Assembly (NCBI GenBank): GCA_022829145.1
Contig: CM040746.1
Span: 8,140,684-8,204,683 of the forward strand
Source of the DNA: Albula goreensis
Lineage: Eukaryota; Chordata; Actinopteri; Albuliformes; Albulidae
DNA length: 64,000 bases
Reading direction: 5' to 3'
Shown in pieces: positions 36,361 through 47,440 of the stretch. The notes under the pieces are model-generated. The model had not been told where the DNA came from and ran no database searches. It saw only the letters and a program-made list of their open reading frames with translations. Position numbers and translations under genes: made by a program. How positions within the stretch are numbered: position 1 is the stretch's first letter; the number at the start of each line of letters is the position of its first letter.

Positions 36361-36539
36361 AGGTGGAAAAGCCTGACTTCAGAAAGTAGAAGTATTACTG
36401 TGTATTTGTTCCACCCATGCACAAATCACCCTCCATACCAGGCTGAATGTTTGTGCTAATTAGAATCAGCTGGTTTAGTGCATGGGTGGAACAAATACTT
36501 AGTCGGACTTCTACTTTCGGAAGTTGGGCTTTTCCACAT
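36361..36539. mobile_element. foldback (MITE-like) element with about 62-bp inverted arms
   Basis: The left arm 36,361-36,422 (AGGTGGAAAAGCCTGACTTC...CCACCCATGCAC) and right arm 36,478-36,539 (GTGCATGGGTGGAACAAATA...CTTTTCCACAT) are imperfect reverse complements with about eight mismatches. The loop is about 55 bases. The sequence would form a long hairpin. No transposase is present. It resembles short palindromic elements I have seen in other fish genomes, but I cannot give a family name. Confidence 0.65.
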
Positions 36540-36839
36540 CTGCTGAGTCATCTCCACACAATGTATTTCTGTCAATGCAGGTGTGCTTGTGTCTCACTGC
36601 TCTCCAGTGACCCCTGCTGGTCTACCTTGTGCCCACAGTCCACCTGCACAAGCTGCACATGAAGCATCTTCCCCTTATGTCTATGCAAGCTCAACTAATT
36701 GACTGTGATGTGATAAGAGGCAGTACAACTGGCATTACATGTTTCAGAGGAGAGTGTGTGTTTCTGTGGTCTCCCAAGAGGAAGCCCTGGCATTTCTCTG
36801 TCGTGTGAATATCATTGGATATCTCAGGATTTAATTGTA

Positions 36840-37080
36840 AAGCCTAGTCTAGAAAATGAAGGCCCGCGTCTGCTTAGGTTTTGACGCACATGCTCCAGCA
36901 AATGTAAATGCGGTGCCTTAAACCAGAGGCTCCTCTGTCTGACAGCCTCACGGTTCTAATGATGCTGTGATGTGCTAATTCCCAAACGGGCTGCGGGCTC
37001 CGCGCTCCTGTACAGTCTCAAGCTCATTTCAATTTAAAATAAGGAAACATTTTCCTCTTCCTGAAGTCCTTTTGATGAAT
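36840..37080. promoter_or_regulatory. candidate conserved non-coding element
   Basis: Balanced, complex sequence (GGCCCGCGTCTGCTTAGG, TGTGCTAATTCCCAAACGGG, GGGCTCCGCGCTCC) in AT-rich surroundings. No frame is convincing. Confidence 0.35.
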
Positions 37081-37839
37081 CTGAAATTCAGCACTGTAAT
37101 GCATACATTATCGATGATTCGTCTGCATGCTGTTGGCCATTGTTGTTTGTGATGTATTCATTGATAATAATGACTGTCTGTAACCTCCAGCTACATGAAA
37201 TGCTTTCCACAGTGGCCAGACTCTGACTAGACCCTAAGCTCACCCTGATAAAAGGTGGTTGTCTGGTTAGTATCTTTATTATTAGGGTTAATTCATATCC
37301 CACACATGATCAGTTTTATATTCATTTTGTGGCAGGGGACACAGCAATCACTGTACAGCCGTGAACAATGCACTGCATAATATCTGTTCAGTACAATATC
37401 AGCACTGTGTAATATCTGTTGCAAAGAGATAAAAGGAAGTTGGTCCAGATTTGGGGGGTTGGTAGTGGAGGACTGATTCAGAAATATATTGGGTAAGAGC
37501 AATAAGAATATTGAAAAACTGTATCTGACTACACTTAACTTTTTTCCACTTAGCAAAATTGTATTTTTTTTTAAAATACATTTTATGCAAAAATGCACAA
37601 TGATAACCGTTTTCCTCAGACTTGTGACTGAGCTCCCAGCATAATTCAAGTGCCCATTTAATTAAAACTGAGAAATAATTATGCTGAAACAAATTATAAA
37701 CTGAAGCTTCCAGCTTCTTGAGGAGTGCCATCCAAAAGACCTGCCTAGTACACAGAACGTTTGTCTGCTAAACTTTGGTAAATGTGTGTCACAAATACGC
37801 AGGTGCTCAAAAAACAGTAAAGTGTAATAGATGTAATTG

Positions 37840-38600
37840 ATGCCGAGGTAATCGGCTCAGAATGGATTTCACTGATATTTAAACCCCCCCACTACGTTTC
37901 CAACTTAAGTGAATTTCAATTACCACACTCGAGTGGATGGCATTAACGCCAGCGCTAAGGCCTGAACCCGGTGTCACTGTCTGAATAATGAAATGGCAGC
38001 AGCAATTAAACAATGATCTTCAGAAAAAAGGGAACAGCACGCTCAAGCCTCTTTCAAGTGCCACGTGAGCACACGGCTTTGGCTGGATTTCCCCATATCT
38101 ACCAAATGGAAAAATCTTGAGCGATAACAAGCCAATAAATTCTGTTATTTAAAAATTATAGTATTGGCTGGATGCTTAATATATTATTTCAATTACATCT
38201 GAATAGAATTGTGTGTAATTAAAAACTGAACAGTGAACACACCAGGCCTTAATTAAATATGAGGATATTAACACCAGCGGGAATTCTGAGGACTGGATTA
38301 TAGCTTTTTTTTTTTTTTTTTTTTTTTTTGCAAGCTGGTGTGCTCTCAGTCAGCATTTTAACACAGGGAAATTGGGATTTTTCATTGAATTATGTAATAA
38401 TATTAATTCAAATGTAATTGCTCGGCACATTGCAGTCATTCTGCCGTCAGGAGAAGATGTTAATGAGATTTATTCTGACAGTGACATCAAAGAGCGAACA
38501 TGGAATGGAAGAGCCTTAACGATCCATTCACATAATCTATCCATCCTGCTTTTAGGCAGGTTCAAGTGGATAAAATGCATCTTCATTTCACAAATATACT
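37840..38600. promoter_or_regulatory. candidate conserved non-coding cluster
   Basis: One of the most enhancer-like stretches of the window. It contains GATGTAATTGATGCCGAGG, TTAACGCCAGCGCTAAGG, an E-box CACGTG within GTGCCACGTGAGCAC (38,059-38,073), CCTTAATTAAATATGAGG and AATATTAATTCAAATG. A T run at 38,305-38,329 splits it into two parts. Texture is the only evidence for function. Confidence 0.45.
38305..38329. repeat. poly(T) run, about 25 bases
   Basis: A pure T run inside otherwise complex sequence. No SINE or LINE body is attached on either side, so it looks like slippage expansion rather than a retroposon tail. Confidence 0.9.
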
Positions 38601-38670
38601 TCAAATGAAGATACTATGTTTTTTATTTCTGAAGGTGAAGTTTGATGGGCACTCTGTAATCCATACAGTA

Positions 38671-39065
38671 TGCATTACATTTATATTTCAATCATTTAGC
38701 AGATACTTCTAATTCAAAGCAACTGCACAGGAAATTGGAAAAGTGTCTTAACAACCGTGATAGTGGTAAATCGCTAAAATACCACATGCAGTGCTCCAAC
38801 AAACAGCAATAGCCATAATTAGAGCTGTGGTAGCTGCACCGTTTTTTAAAATAATTAGGATAGAGAGATAGGTGAAGAGAGGAAGGGTGACTGAGCAGAG
38901 GAGTGTAAAGCACTGTCTGTAAAGGTGGGTTTGCAGTCTGTGGCCAGATATGGGGGGGGTTAGGCAGGTCAGTCCACCAATCAGGAAAGAGAATGGAGAA
39001 CAGGTATGAGCATGCTCCATGACCACCTGGTATCCATAGCCATGAGACCAGAAGGTGGCAAGATG
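38671..39065 (-). repeat. degenerate interspersed repeat with SINE-type tail
   Basis: 38,671-38,725 (TGCATTACATTTATATTTCA-ATCATTTAGCAGATACTT) is the reverse complement of the common SINE tail. The sequence beyond it (AGTGTAAAGCACTGTCTGTA-AAGGTGGGTTTGCAGTCTGT, then GGCAGGTCAGTCCACCAATC) resembles a longer teleost repeat that ends in the same tail. The match is patchy, so the full extent is uncertain. Confidence 0.45.
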
Positions 39066-39579
39066 AAAAATGCATGTGAAAAATACATACAGCGCCCAGT
39101 TGGCCATCATGCCAAAAACTTATATTTCAGTATACATAACGTTTTGATGTTTTGGTATTGCATATGACTGTGGCTGGCAGCTCTGCAGGTGTGTTCACAG
39201 CTGGCTGCTGCCCTTCACGGGGGAGGGAGGACTGTCCGCGGGATTGTCCTTGTCTCATTTAAAAGTGACTCCTCAGGTCATCACGCACCTGCTGTTTGCA
39301 TATGCCAGCTGCACGTGTGGTGCGTTCCTCTTTTGCAACGACAGCGCAGCTCAGCTGGGCGACTGTGGCGCAAACACAGTCACCGGCTAGCAGCAGGTGC
39401 ACTTGAGCAGAACGTGTACTTATCCACACTCTTTAAAATCAATGGCGGAAATTACAGCAATGACTCGGGCCCACAGATATAATTGGGCATTTCAAATTGG
39501 CAGAAAAAGAAAAATGGGGTTAAAAACCTGAGTTCCCCAGTTCTACGGGTTTTCTCACACAGAACCGTAGAACTGAGGG
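39066..39579. other. intergenic, no gene seen
   Basis: A 97-codon plus frame at 39,189-39,482 shows no domain-like features. A short complementary pair, TTCTACGGGTTTTC / CCGTAGAACTG, occurs at 39,540-39,575. Confidence 0.35.
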
Positions 39580-40600
39580 ATTAAATCATTTTGAAAAGGA
39601 TTGAGCTGACGGTGCTCTCATCGCTGCGGGACGCTGGGAGGTAATAACGAACAATACCCAAGCCTCCGACGGTGATACACAGCTGTCCAGAGGAATAACA
39701 GAGCCTTGGCGAGATCAAACAAACAATGTCATTTCATTATGGAGGAAGGGGAACAGATTACTGTAGAAATTGCTATCTTTATTGCACGCATCAATATGAA
39801 AATGAGTTGTTTGATACTGAGTGGGAACAGTACACGTCAGACGAAATCGACTGACTGAGGAGACATGCCAGCTCTTTGGGAAGGCGGCTGAAAGAAACAA
39901 TTAAACCTCTATGTTCTGTTTAAAAATACACAGACTAGGCAAATTCAATACGCATTGGAAGTAATGGTGCGCTAGACAGATATATAGATAAATAATGGAA
40001 TATGCTCTCTGCAGCTGGTACAGATGCTTTGACGAACACATACAGTATGCAGATAGCTTCAACAAATGCGCATAAATAATTTTGCAGGGTCGATATGGAA
40101 ACTTATTTAGTTGTGTTTACTGTATCAATTGTATCTGCATAAAACACATGGCATAAAACAAGTGCCCTTTGGCTGCTCATGCACCTATACCTAAATCGGG
40201 AGGGCAGACTGACCAAACCTATGGCTTACTGGATGCCCTACCTTTCTGATTTTTGGACTTTGGACTACTGGCTTTTGGATTCACTTGCATTCACTTTGTT
40301 GCTTGGTGGAATAGAAACGCTCGACACCACCCTTGTACTTGACAGCAGATGTAATGTTGTTGTAATGCACACGAGGCATCAACAATTAGTATCAGAAAAA
40401 TAGTCATTAGCAGCGCTGGGAGAGATAATACAGTAACTACGGTCTCGTTCAACCCTCCAACTGCCATTTTGAGTGCAAAGTTTCTCCTGATGTGTCATGA
40501 TAATTCATCGCTTATGTGTTTATGCCTTTTGGAGCCTGGCAGTATTATCGGAGATGTGATTCACTTTGATTTGCGCGGCGTTATTTTATAAGGAGTGGGA
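39580..40600. promoter_or_regulatory. candidate conserved non-coding cluster (two parts)
   Basis: Complex stretches at about 39,590-39,930 (GGGACGCTGGGAGGTAATAACG, GGCGAGATCAAACAAACAATG) and 40,395-40,600 (AGCGCTGGGAGAGATAATAC, TGATTTGCGCGGCG) are separated by plainer AT-rich sequence. Judged by texture only. Confidence 0.35.
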
Positions 40601-40611
40601 AATCAGCTGTG

Positions 40612-40972
40612 TGGGCGAAGGGGAGGGGAGGGGGGGATGGGTGTTCATGGGTAAGTGGTAGTTTGGGGGTCGGGGGAGTGGTTGGGGGGTTTGCAGGGGG
40701 TAGGAAGTGATTTGATGAGGTTATGTATTTACTGTCAGATATTATTAAGAGCTGGACGTGTGGTCAGGGGAGATAGCGCGCATATGTTTGTGTCACTAAA
40801 CAGCGCTCTCCTAAGGCAGCTGATGGGGCTAGGTCCGACAAGGACAAATTCTCCTTCCCTGTCATTTTCTCTGCTCTTCACAAACCAACCCCCCTTCTGC
40901 CCAACACCCCCACCCCCTGCTCCACTCCCTTCCGCCCCTCACCCCCCACCGCTTCCCCCACCCCCCACAGAT
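40612..40972. repeat. G-rich block then C-rich block, low complexity
   Basis: 40,612-40,710 has many runs of three or more G on the plus strand (GGGGAGGGGAGGGGGGATGGG). 40,885-40,970 has matching C runs (CACCCCCACCCCCTGCTCC; CACCCCCCACCGCTTCCCCC). Each block could form a G-quadruplex, on opposite strands, about 170 bases apart. The C-rich block ends in CACAG followed by ATAATGG, like a splice acceptor. Confidence 0.7.
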
Positions 40973-43219
40973 AATGGGAAAATGTGGAAAATGCTAGAAA
41001 CTGCTGACATCAAAGGGCCACAGCCAATAGGCTTACTTAGATTATATAAAAAACAATAATGCTTTTAGATTACAGTCATATAAAGTCAATTTATTTTTAC
41101 TTTTCCATTTTTGTTTTTTTTTTTATCTTCAGCAAACCTTGAAAATGGAAGGTATTTTAGCCCTAAGAGATTATACATACAATATTCTATTTTCTACTTG
41201 ATATATATTGTTATCTAGTTTTGCTACAAACACATTTGTGCACAAACACACACACTCACAGGAAAATAGTCCTTGTTTACAGCCAAGCACTAAGCAACAG
41301 CAGTGCTGTTGCATGAAACTTCTCTAAAGTTACCAGTTTAGTAAATGGAGAACTCAGAGGTACAATATTACACACAGAAAATGCTAATTACAAAACATCT
41401 CAGCCGATTGATCCCCATTCATCATGAAAGCACTATTTTCAATGATCTGTGAATTCTGAGGACAGTCATTTCTAGCAGCATGGATGAATATGTTAAAATC
41501 CTGTATTTTCAAAAATACTAATGGATATTTTAATAGGGAAGGAAAACTATTCAGCTTGACAAATGTCTCATGGTACTCTGAAGAAAAAAAAACGCAAATG
41601 GCCTTCAAGGTCTTAAAACCTTGAATCGTGCTTTCACTTGTGCAGTGCTGAAATAATCGGAATAGCAATATAAAACACAACAAAACCTGTCAAAATATGG
41701 TTGGTTTAATTTGGGCAATGAGTCACCTCTCCTGAGAGCTTTTTTTAAAAATCAGTAACTAATAATAATATTTCTCCTATTCCAAATGGAAAATTTTAAA
41801 TACAGTTTCAAGGTCTTAAAATTCAGTTTTTGTTTGCAGGGGAAATGTTTCTGAAGAAATTTAGCATGCCAATTATATGGTCTGCCCTAAATGAGTAGGA
41901 AACACGGTCCCCTTTACCAAATGCATTTGAATTGGGTAATTAAAAAAGATTTAATTTGTAATAATTAGCAGGGAGTTCAGCAAGGTCCCTTCTGGTGCAT
42001 CGGTCTGAATCATAAATCATAATCCAAAACACTAGATATCAAGGCAACCTTCTCTTCCTTTCCATCTCCAGCTCCATGTGTCACACTATGTTCAGTCCTG
42101 CTTCGTGTTTGCCAGCAAACTGGCACAAACATGCAAACTGTCATCATAAACCCAAGCATGCAGTAAAAGGTATGCAAAATTATAGTGTCTTTAAAATGTT
42201 CACAGTTAAAAGCAGAAGACAGCCCACCTCTGTACCCACTGATATTCTCATATTCTGGGAATGGAGGGGCAAGAAAAAAAAACAATAGAAACCAGAGTAA
42301 CATCTCATCTAGAAAATTGGAAGGAATTGGGTGAATGGTATGTGCTTTATAACTCTCTTTCTTGCGCACATACGAGCTAAGGAAGAAAGATAAAAATATA
42401 CTTCACACGTCTGAACTCAAACTTGCTCTACCTACTAAATTTAAATGCTACGGAGATGGATTATGCGTCATACCTAAATTAATTAGCTGTGATTTTCCAT
42501 CTATCCAGAACATATTACCTGCTTTTATCCGAATGGAAAAGGATGAAAATCTATGAAAAGGTGAGTGTCTGTGGAGCAGGTCACCTCTGAGCTGTTCCTA
42601 CTCCCCGGGGGGCTTTTTCAGAGGACAAAAATAAAACCAGATGGATAATCTTAGACGCATTATAATGATCGGTGTGTTCGGGGTTACTCAGATACAGATT
42701 GACAAAGCTATGAAGATGTACCATCCCTCAGTTTGTGAAGAAAAAAAGGGATTGATATTCCTGGTTTTTTGACTCTTTGACTGCAAGTATGTTGGCTGTT
42801 GCACTGAGGTACTGACGACTTCTCAAGTCCAGCCAGTGTTCCCTGCTCTGACATCTGAGCAATGATAGCAATTAAGAGCTAAAGGCTGCTGGGCACCTCT
42901 TAATGACTTGGTAGCAGGCTTTTTAGGAGGGACGACTTTTACGGGGGGAAGGTTCCTCGCTGGGTTTGTGTCACATTTCACCCTTCCTCGGTCCTCCTAC
43001 AGAGCGGGGTCTTTGATGTTACCCAGTTTATCTGTGTAAAATTATGCACTTTGCTGTTGACTCTGCCAAGGTGTTTGCTGTTGATGTAGCGTGCACTGGC
43101 CTTCAGGACAGTTGTTGGCTCGTTGGTGGGATATCGAAGCGTACAGAAGTGCTTGGTTGAAGTTTCACATGAAGGTATATTCTGCGATAACGCCAAGTAG
43201 CAGGGCACTGGGCTTTCAA
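40973..43219. other. intergenic; candidate conserved piece at about 42,560-42,950
   Basis: No gene. Mostly AT-rich. 42,560-42,950 is more complex (CCCCGGGGGGCTTTTTCAG, AATGATCGGTGTGTTCGGGG) and may be a conserved element. Confidence 0.35.
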
Positions 43220-43445
43220 ATTACATTACATTACAATGATTGTATTATTACAGTGATTTAGCTGACGCTTTTATCCAAAGTAACTTACAGTTGATTAGAC
43301 TAACCAAGGGCCAATCCCTCCTGGGAGCAATGTGGGGCTAAGGGCTTTGCTCAGTGGCCCAACAGCTGCACCGATCTTATTGTGGCTATAAAACCACCGT
43401 ATGGTTTGAACCACCAACCTTCCAGGTCCCAGTCAAGCACCTACA
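43220..43445 (-). repeat. tRNA-derived SINE, nearly full length, antisense
   Basis: On the minus strand: head GTGCTTGACTGGGACCTGG, B-box-like GTGGTTCAAACCAT, body CCACAATAAGATCGGTGCAG, CTGTTGGGCCACTGAGCAAAG, ATTGCTCCCAGGAGGGATTG and AGTCTAATCAACTGTAAG. It ends in the tail TTGGATAAAAGCGTCAGC and a TAATGTAATGTAAT end. This is a well-known SINE in early-branching teleosts. It shares only the tail with the copies at 6.3 and 34.8 kb. Confidence 0.85.
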
Positions 43446-43889
43446 CGAATGATATTGACAGGCATCTTCAAGCAAAGGTTTTTGAAAAATGTTCTAATTT
43501 TTTAATTGGCTTTTTAAGGAACATTTTATTTACTCTCACAACTAGCAGCATAATTGTATCAATCTGACTAGTTATGAATGTGAACAGAAAATATGTAAAT
43601 ATGTGACCTAAGTTGCACCGTAGCAGTAATGCGACATGTCTGTAATGTGCATGTTTATATGTGCTTGTTGTCAAAAGATGTTTAAGCCCAATTCTGGCCA
43701 GTTTTGTCCAGTCTTCTATATAATCTGTGTGCTAGTTATAATGTCTCAAAAAATAAAAAAAATGTAGAAGGAGCCTTGGATTCTATCATTTAAATGAATA
43801 AAACTTGGTAAAAAAAAAATATAATCACAGATGTTATTTTCAGGTTAATTCCTGAGGTCTGTGAATGGGCAGATTTATAGCCCTTTCAT
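43446..43889. other. intergenic, AT-rich, nothing recognised
   Basis: Unique AT-rich sequence with A runs; no coding or repeat signal. Confidence 0.35.
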
Positions 43890-44185
43890 TGAAAAGGGCC
43901 CGATTTTGAGGGGAATAAAAAAAAAGGAATGAGCCGTGTTATTTGGAGGTCAGGGCGAACATGAGCCGAGATGTTGGGAAGATCAATGCGTGTGATTCTT
44001 TGGGGAGCCGTGGAGCGGGCAGGTCAGAGAGGCGAACGGCAGGAGGCCTTTTACCGAGACAGCACCCCCACTGGCCCCCGCGCAGGAAGCGAGGCACCGA
44101 CCGCATTCGAAAACAGGAGACAATAACACCGTGTTCTCCATTTCCGACAGCACACGCTGAGCCTTGGATTTCATCCTGATATTTA
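43890..44185. promoter_or_regulatory. candidate conserved non-coding element
   Basis: GC-richer island (GGGGAGCCGTGGAGCGGGC, GCGCAGGAAGCGAGGCACC) with overlapping frames on both strands, neither family-like. Composition differs sharply from the flanks. Confidence 0.35.
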
Positions 44186-45266
44186 TTTATTTACGATTGT
44201 TTGCATTTTCATACATTCCTGAATGGGCTTTGTGTTAAAAAGACAACAGGAACAGGGAAGGAGAGAATGGAGAGGTTTCTCATAGATTGTGTTTTGGTTA
44301 TAAATTAGCCAAGTTAAAAAATAAGTCAAACTACATGAATAGCACAAGAATATGGTATGGTAAAATAGTGACCCCTCAAGCTTTATGGTAATTATTCAAA
44401 TTAAAATTCTCTGTACCATGAAATCAGAGGTGTAAGGCAGTGAGGATTTTTTTATAAAAAAAAAAAAAACTACTTTCACGCCAATATCTAAATTAAACTT
44501 TAACTGGCAAAAAGATCTCAGATATGCACAAATGTGATGATTTCTGTTTGCATAAATGTGAAGTGACGACTGGTTTCTACATCAGTGAATCAGGGCAAAT
44601 AAGCACTTGATAAAATAGTTTTCTCAAGCCATACCACAGAGGCCTGAAATATTAGCACAGAACCAAATCTACACTCCTGCGACCAAGTCTCCACAAAAAC
44701 TGTACATGGTCAGCTTCACAAAGGTGATATTTGTGATACGACTATCATCCACACTGTCAAACAATTACAGATTTATAAGTGCTTTAGCAATAAGCCATGC
44801 CAGTTAACCAATACTACTAATAATAACAATAATAATCACTGAGCTAGCTAATGTTAGCAACAAACAAGTTCAAAGAATACATAGTGTTCATAAAGTGTTT
44901 TACCTGTTCAGAACAATTTTCTTACTATTAGCCATCTGTAACTATATCCAGCTATCTAGAATGACATTCTGAAGTGGTTAATAGGTTTGTGTCTGAAGAT
45001 GTAAAAACTAACCGACATGCTAGCTAAGTTGGCAGCAGCAAGTTCAAATGACAATGCAAGTTCCAGCGTCACATCGAGGTTAACCCGTTTTAGCCCATTC
45101 TCTGCTGCTCCCCCTTTTTCTACTGACTCTCCAAAGACAAAATCCGTCTATGACAATTTTTTTGTCATAGTTGATTCAACAGATTTGCTGGGAAAGCGGA
45201 TCATTGTAGTGTCTGCCATCTTGTTACAGTATTGTTTTGTATTGGTGAAGACTAAAATGCTTTAAC
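44186..45266. other. intergenic, no gene seen
   Basis: AT-rich; contains CTAGCTAATGTTAGCAAC-type sequence near 44,840 that is common in fish repeats but too short to assign. The plus frame at 45,017-45,265 is Ser-rich and not family-like. Confidence 0.35.
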
Positions 45267-45318
45267 TGTGAGCCAAATTTAAGAACAAACATTGATTGAA
45301 TCCCAGTCCTGTACTTTT
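45267..45318 (+). repeat. member of small unclassified repeat family
   Basis: GTGAGCCAAATTTAAGAACA, then AACATTGATTGAATCCCAG, matches 47,294-47,333 (GTGAACCAAAGTTAAGGACA, then TTAGTTGAATCCTGG) and, for its end, 13,020-13,045. Confidence 0.5.
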
Positions 45319-47286
45319 TCTGAGAGACAGTTGCTCCATTATTTCTTTTTCCAACTGCTCCCAGTTTGACAGGCTTGGCTTGGATGGGGTAAGCTTGGTT
45401 CTGCCTTAGCTTTGGCGGTGTTGTTAGCCACCAGGTTCACATCATAGCAGGCTAGCTGGGCTTCTCCAGTCTGGTACCGTGCAAGCAGGGCCGCACGCTA
45501 GTTGTAATCCCACCCCATAATACACTACTCTAGCAGATGGTACCATGAACTAGTTTCTGTGTTTTTCTGTAGCAAAACTTTTGCATACCAAGCTCGTGAG
45601 GCTGAACAGGTTGGGAGGTGGGTGCGAAGCATTGTTGATTTTTCAGAAATAAAGATTCCTCTGTGCTTGTAAATATTTGGCAGAGATTCTGAATGTTCTG
45701 AATGCACTTTGCGGTTGTACTGACTACAATACGTTTCTGAGGTCGCAAAGTGGGAGTAAGGTTGATGATCATTCCTTCTGAATCATCAAATCAGAATGTG
45801 CTCTTGAGCATGTTTCATGTGTTAATTGTGCTACTCAGGTTTTAGAAAAAAACAAGCATTATTATGTGATTTTAAACAATGCATGTCTCCGTTCACCATC
45901 CTGCAGATTCCCCCCAGGCCAATTATTAAAAAACTTTAGTTATAATTACTTGAGAATAAACCCACAGGACAAACTCCGTACCTTACCAGGGAAACTATTA
46001 TAATTTACCAGCCCAACCCGGTGCTTTACTGCCATACTTAATGGGGGCAGTGTGGGTTTTTTTGGGGGTTGACACTAAATATTGCATGCTGAAGTTTGCA
46101 TCTGCGGTAGGCAATTCTTAAAATAAATATTGCTGCATGAACCTTTCTGAGCGAAGTGATGGCTAATGGGAGCCAGAGGAAAAATGACGTGACAGATTGA
46201 CAGGGGGAAGGTTTGCAGGGCGGTAGGGTCTAAGGTAAACTAAGGTAAGGTGCAGCGCACAGATGTCTTTTTGCAGTTACATTTTCTTGGTCTTTATTTT
46301 CCTTAGCTGTGTATTCATGTGATTCTGTTTCAACAATCTGGAGATAAGTTTTGAAACTAGACACCTATATGCTCTTGGCTAGGTGGCAGAGTACATTAGT
46401 GGGGGGTATATATAGTTTTTTATTTTTTCATAAAGCTACTCGCAGGTACACCATAACAATCAACAGCTGTGTCAAAACATCCTACCTGTGCCAAGCCTTT
46501 GGCCTAGATACATTTTACTTCTTGTAGTAGAAAAAGTGTACTTTGTGTTAACTTAATATTTAATCCTTAAATAATTCAAAACTGTGGGTATGTTTGACTT
46601 TTGTCGGTAGTTATTTGTATGCTTCTGTGTGAACTCCTCCACATTTAAATGGAACGATGCACTCTTTCTGTAGAATCCAGTTTCATGAAATGTTCAAGTT
46701 GCGATCACAGTTAAGGGCACATTTAGCAATAGCTCATTTAAAATCGCTGAACACAATTCCGCAGCTGATTTTAAAATGCATACCACGGAGCCTTCAAAAA
46801 AATTGGCATGGCTCACTTAAGATGGAAAACCATCTCTGCCAAATGTAGATAATCAAGTCGCAGTGAGCCTAAGTGATAGACCTTGTAATTGATTCCACCA
46901 TAACTATAACAATTGAGGGTTTGCTGAAAAAATGCATTTCCTGGTCAAAAAAACATCTTGCATTTATAGCACTCCGGTTCATGTATGGCATACCCAACTA
47001 AAACAATATTACTTGGTACCAAGGTATACAATAGCTTGTAGCATCTCACAGGGAGGGAGGGTTGCAGTTGGTAGGGCATGTTTGTAGTATGTTATGGCAT
47101 ATGGTATGGTAAACCATGGTATGCCCTGTCTGGTCATGCAGAACCTTTTTCTCTGAGCATTATGGTAGCTTCAGTTTGCCTGCAGTAAATATGCCTGACG
47201 TCCCCATCTGATTCGAACAACAGTTCATTTTCATGATGGCTAAACTCACCAAACTGGGTCGACGAAGTTAAACATGAATGCTTATA
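45319..47286. other. intergenic; candidate conserved pieces at 45,880-46,230 and 46,640-46,850
   Basis: No gene. The two named pieces have higher complexity, with CAGATTCCCCCCAGGCCAAT and TGACGTGACAGATTGACAGG in the first and TTGCGATCACAGTTAAGGGC in the second. Confidence 0.35.
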
Positions 47287-47440
47287 TTTTACTGTGAACC
47301 AAAGTTAAGGACAAATGTTAGTTGAATCCTGGCCTTAGTCTCTTTGAGGTCATATGCAAGTCAATCAAAATGGAATTTATTCTTTTTAAGGGCATAGTCT
47401 ATTTTATTTTAGACTGAAAGGAACACATATCAAAGGAAAT
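47287..47440 (+). repeat. member of small unclassified repeat family (longest copy)
   Basis: It combines the GTGAACCAAAGTTAAGG / TTGAATCC part shared with 45.3 kb and the CTCTTTGAGGTCATATGC / TCAATCAAAATGGA part shared with 51.25 kb, and so links the shorter copies into one family. No terminal repeats or coding sequence are seen. Confidence 0.55.

Noticed and set aside
38305-38329. Poly(T) as an antisense retroposon tail
   Set aside because: No SINE, LINE or processed gene body is found on the side expected, and the flanks look like one continuous conserved-type sequence.
40655-41059. 134-codon plus frame
   Set aside because: Its length comes from low-complexity G-rich and C-rich blocks; the translation is Gly- and Pro-rich without any domain.
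43390-43430. tRNA-like sequence with B box
   Set aside because: It is the head of an antisense SINE with body and tail attached, not an independent tRNA gene.
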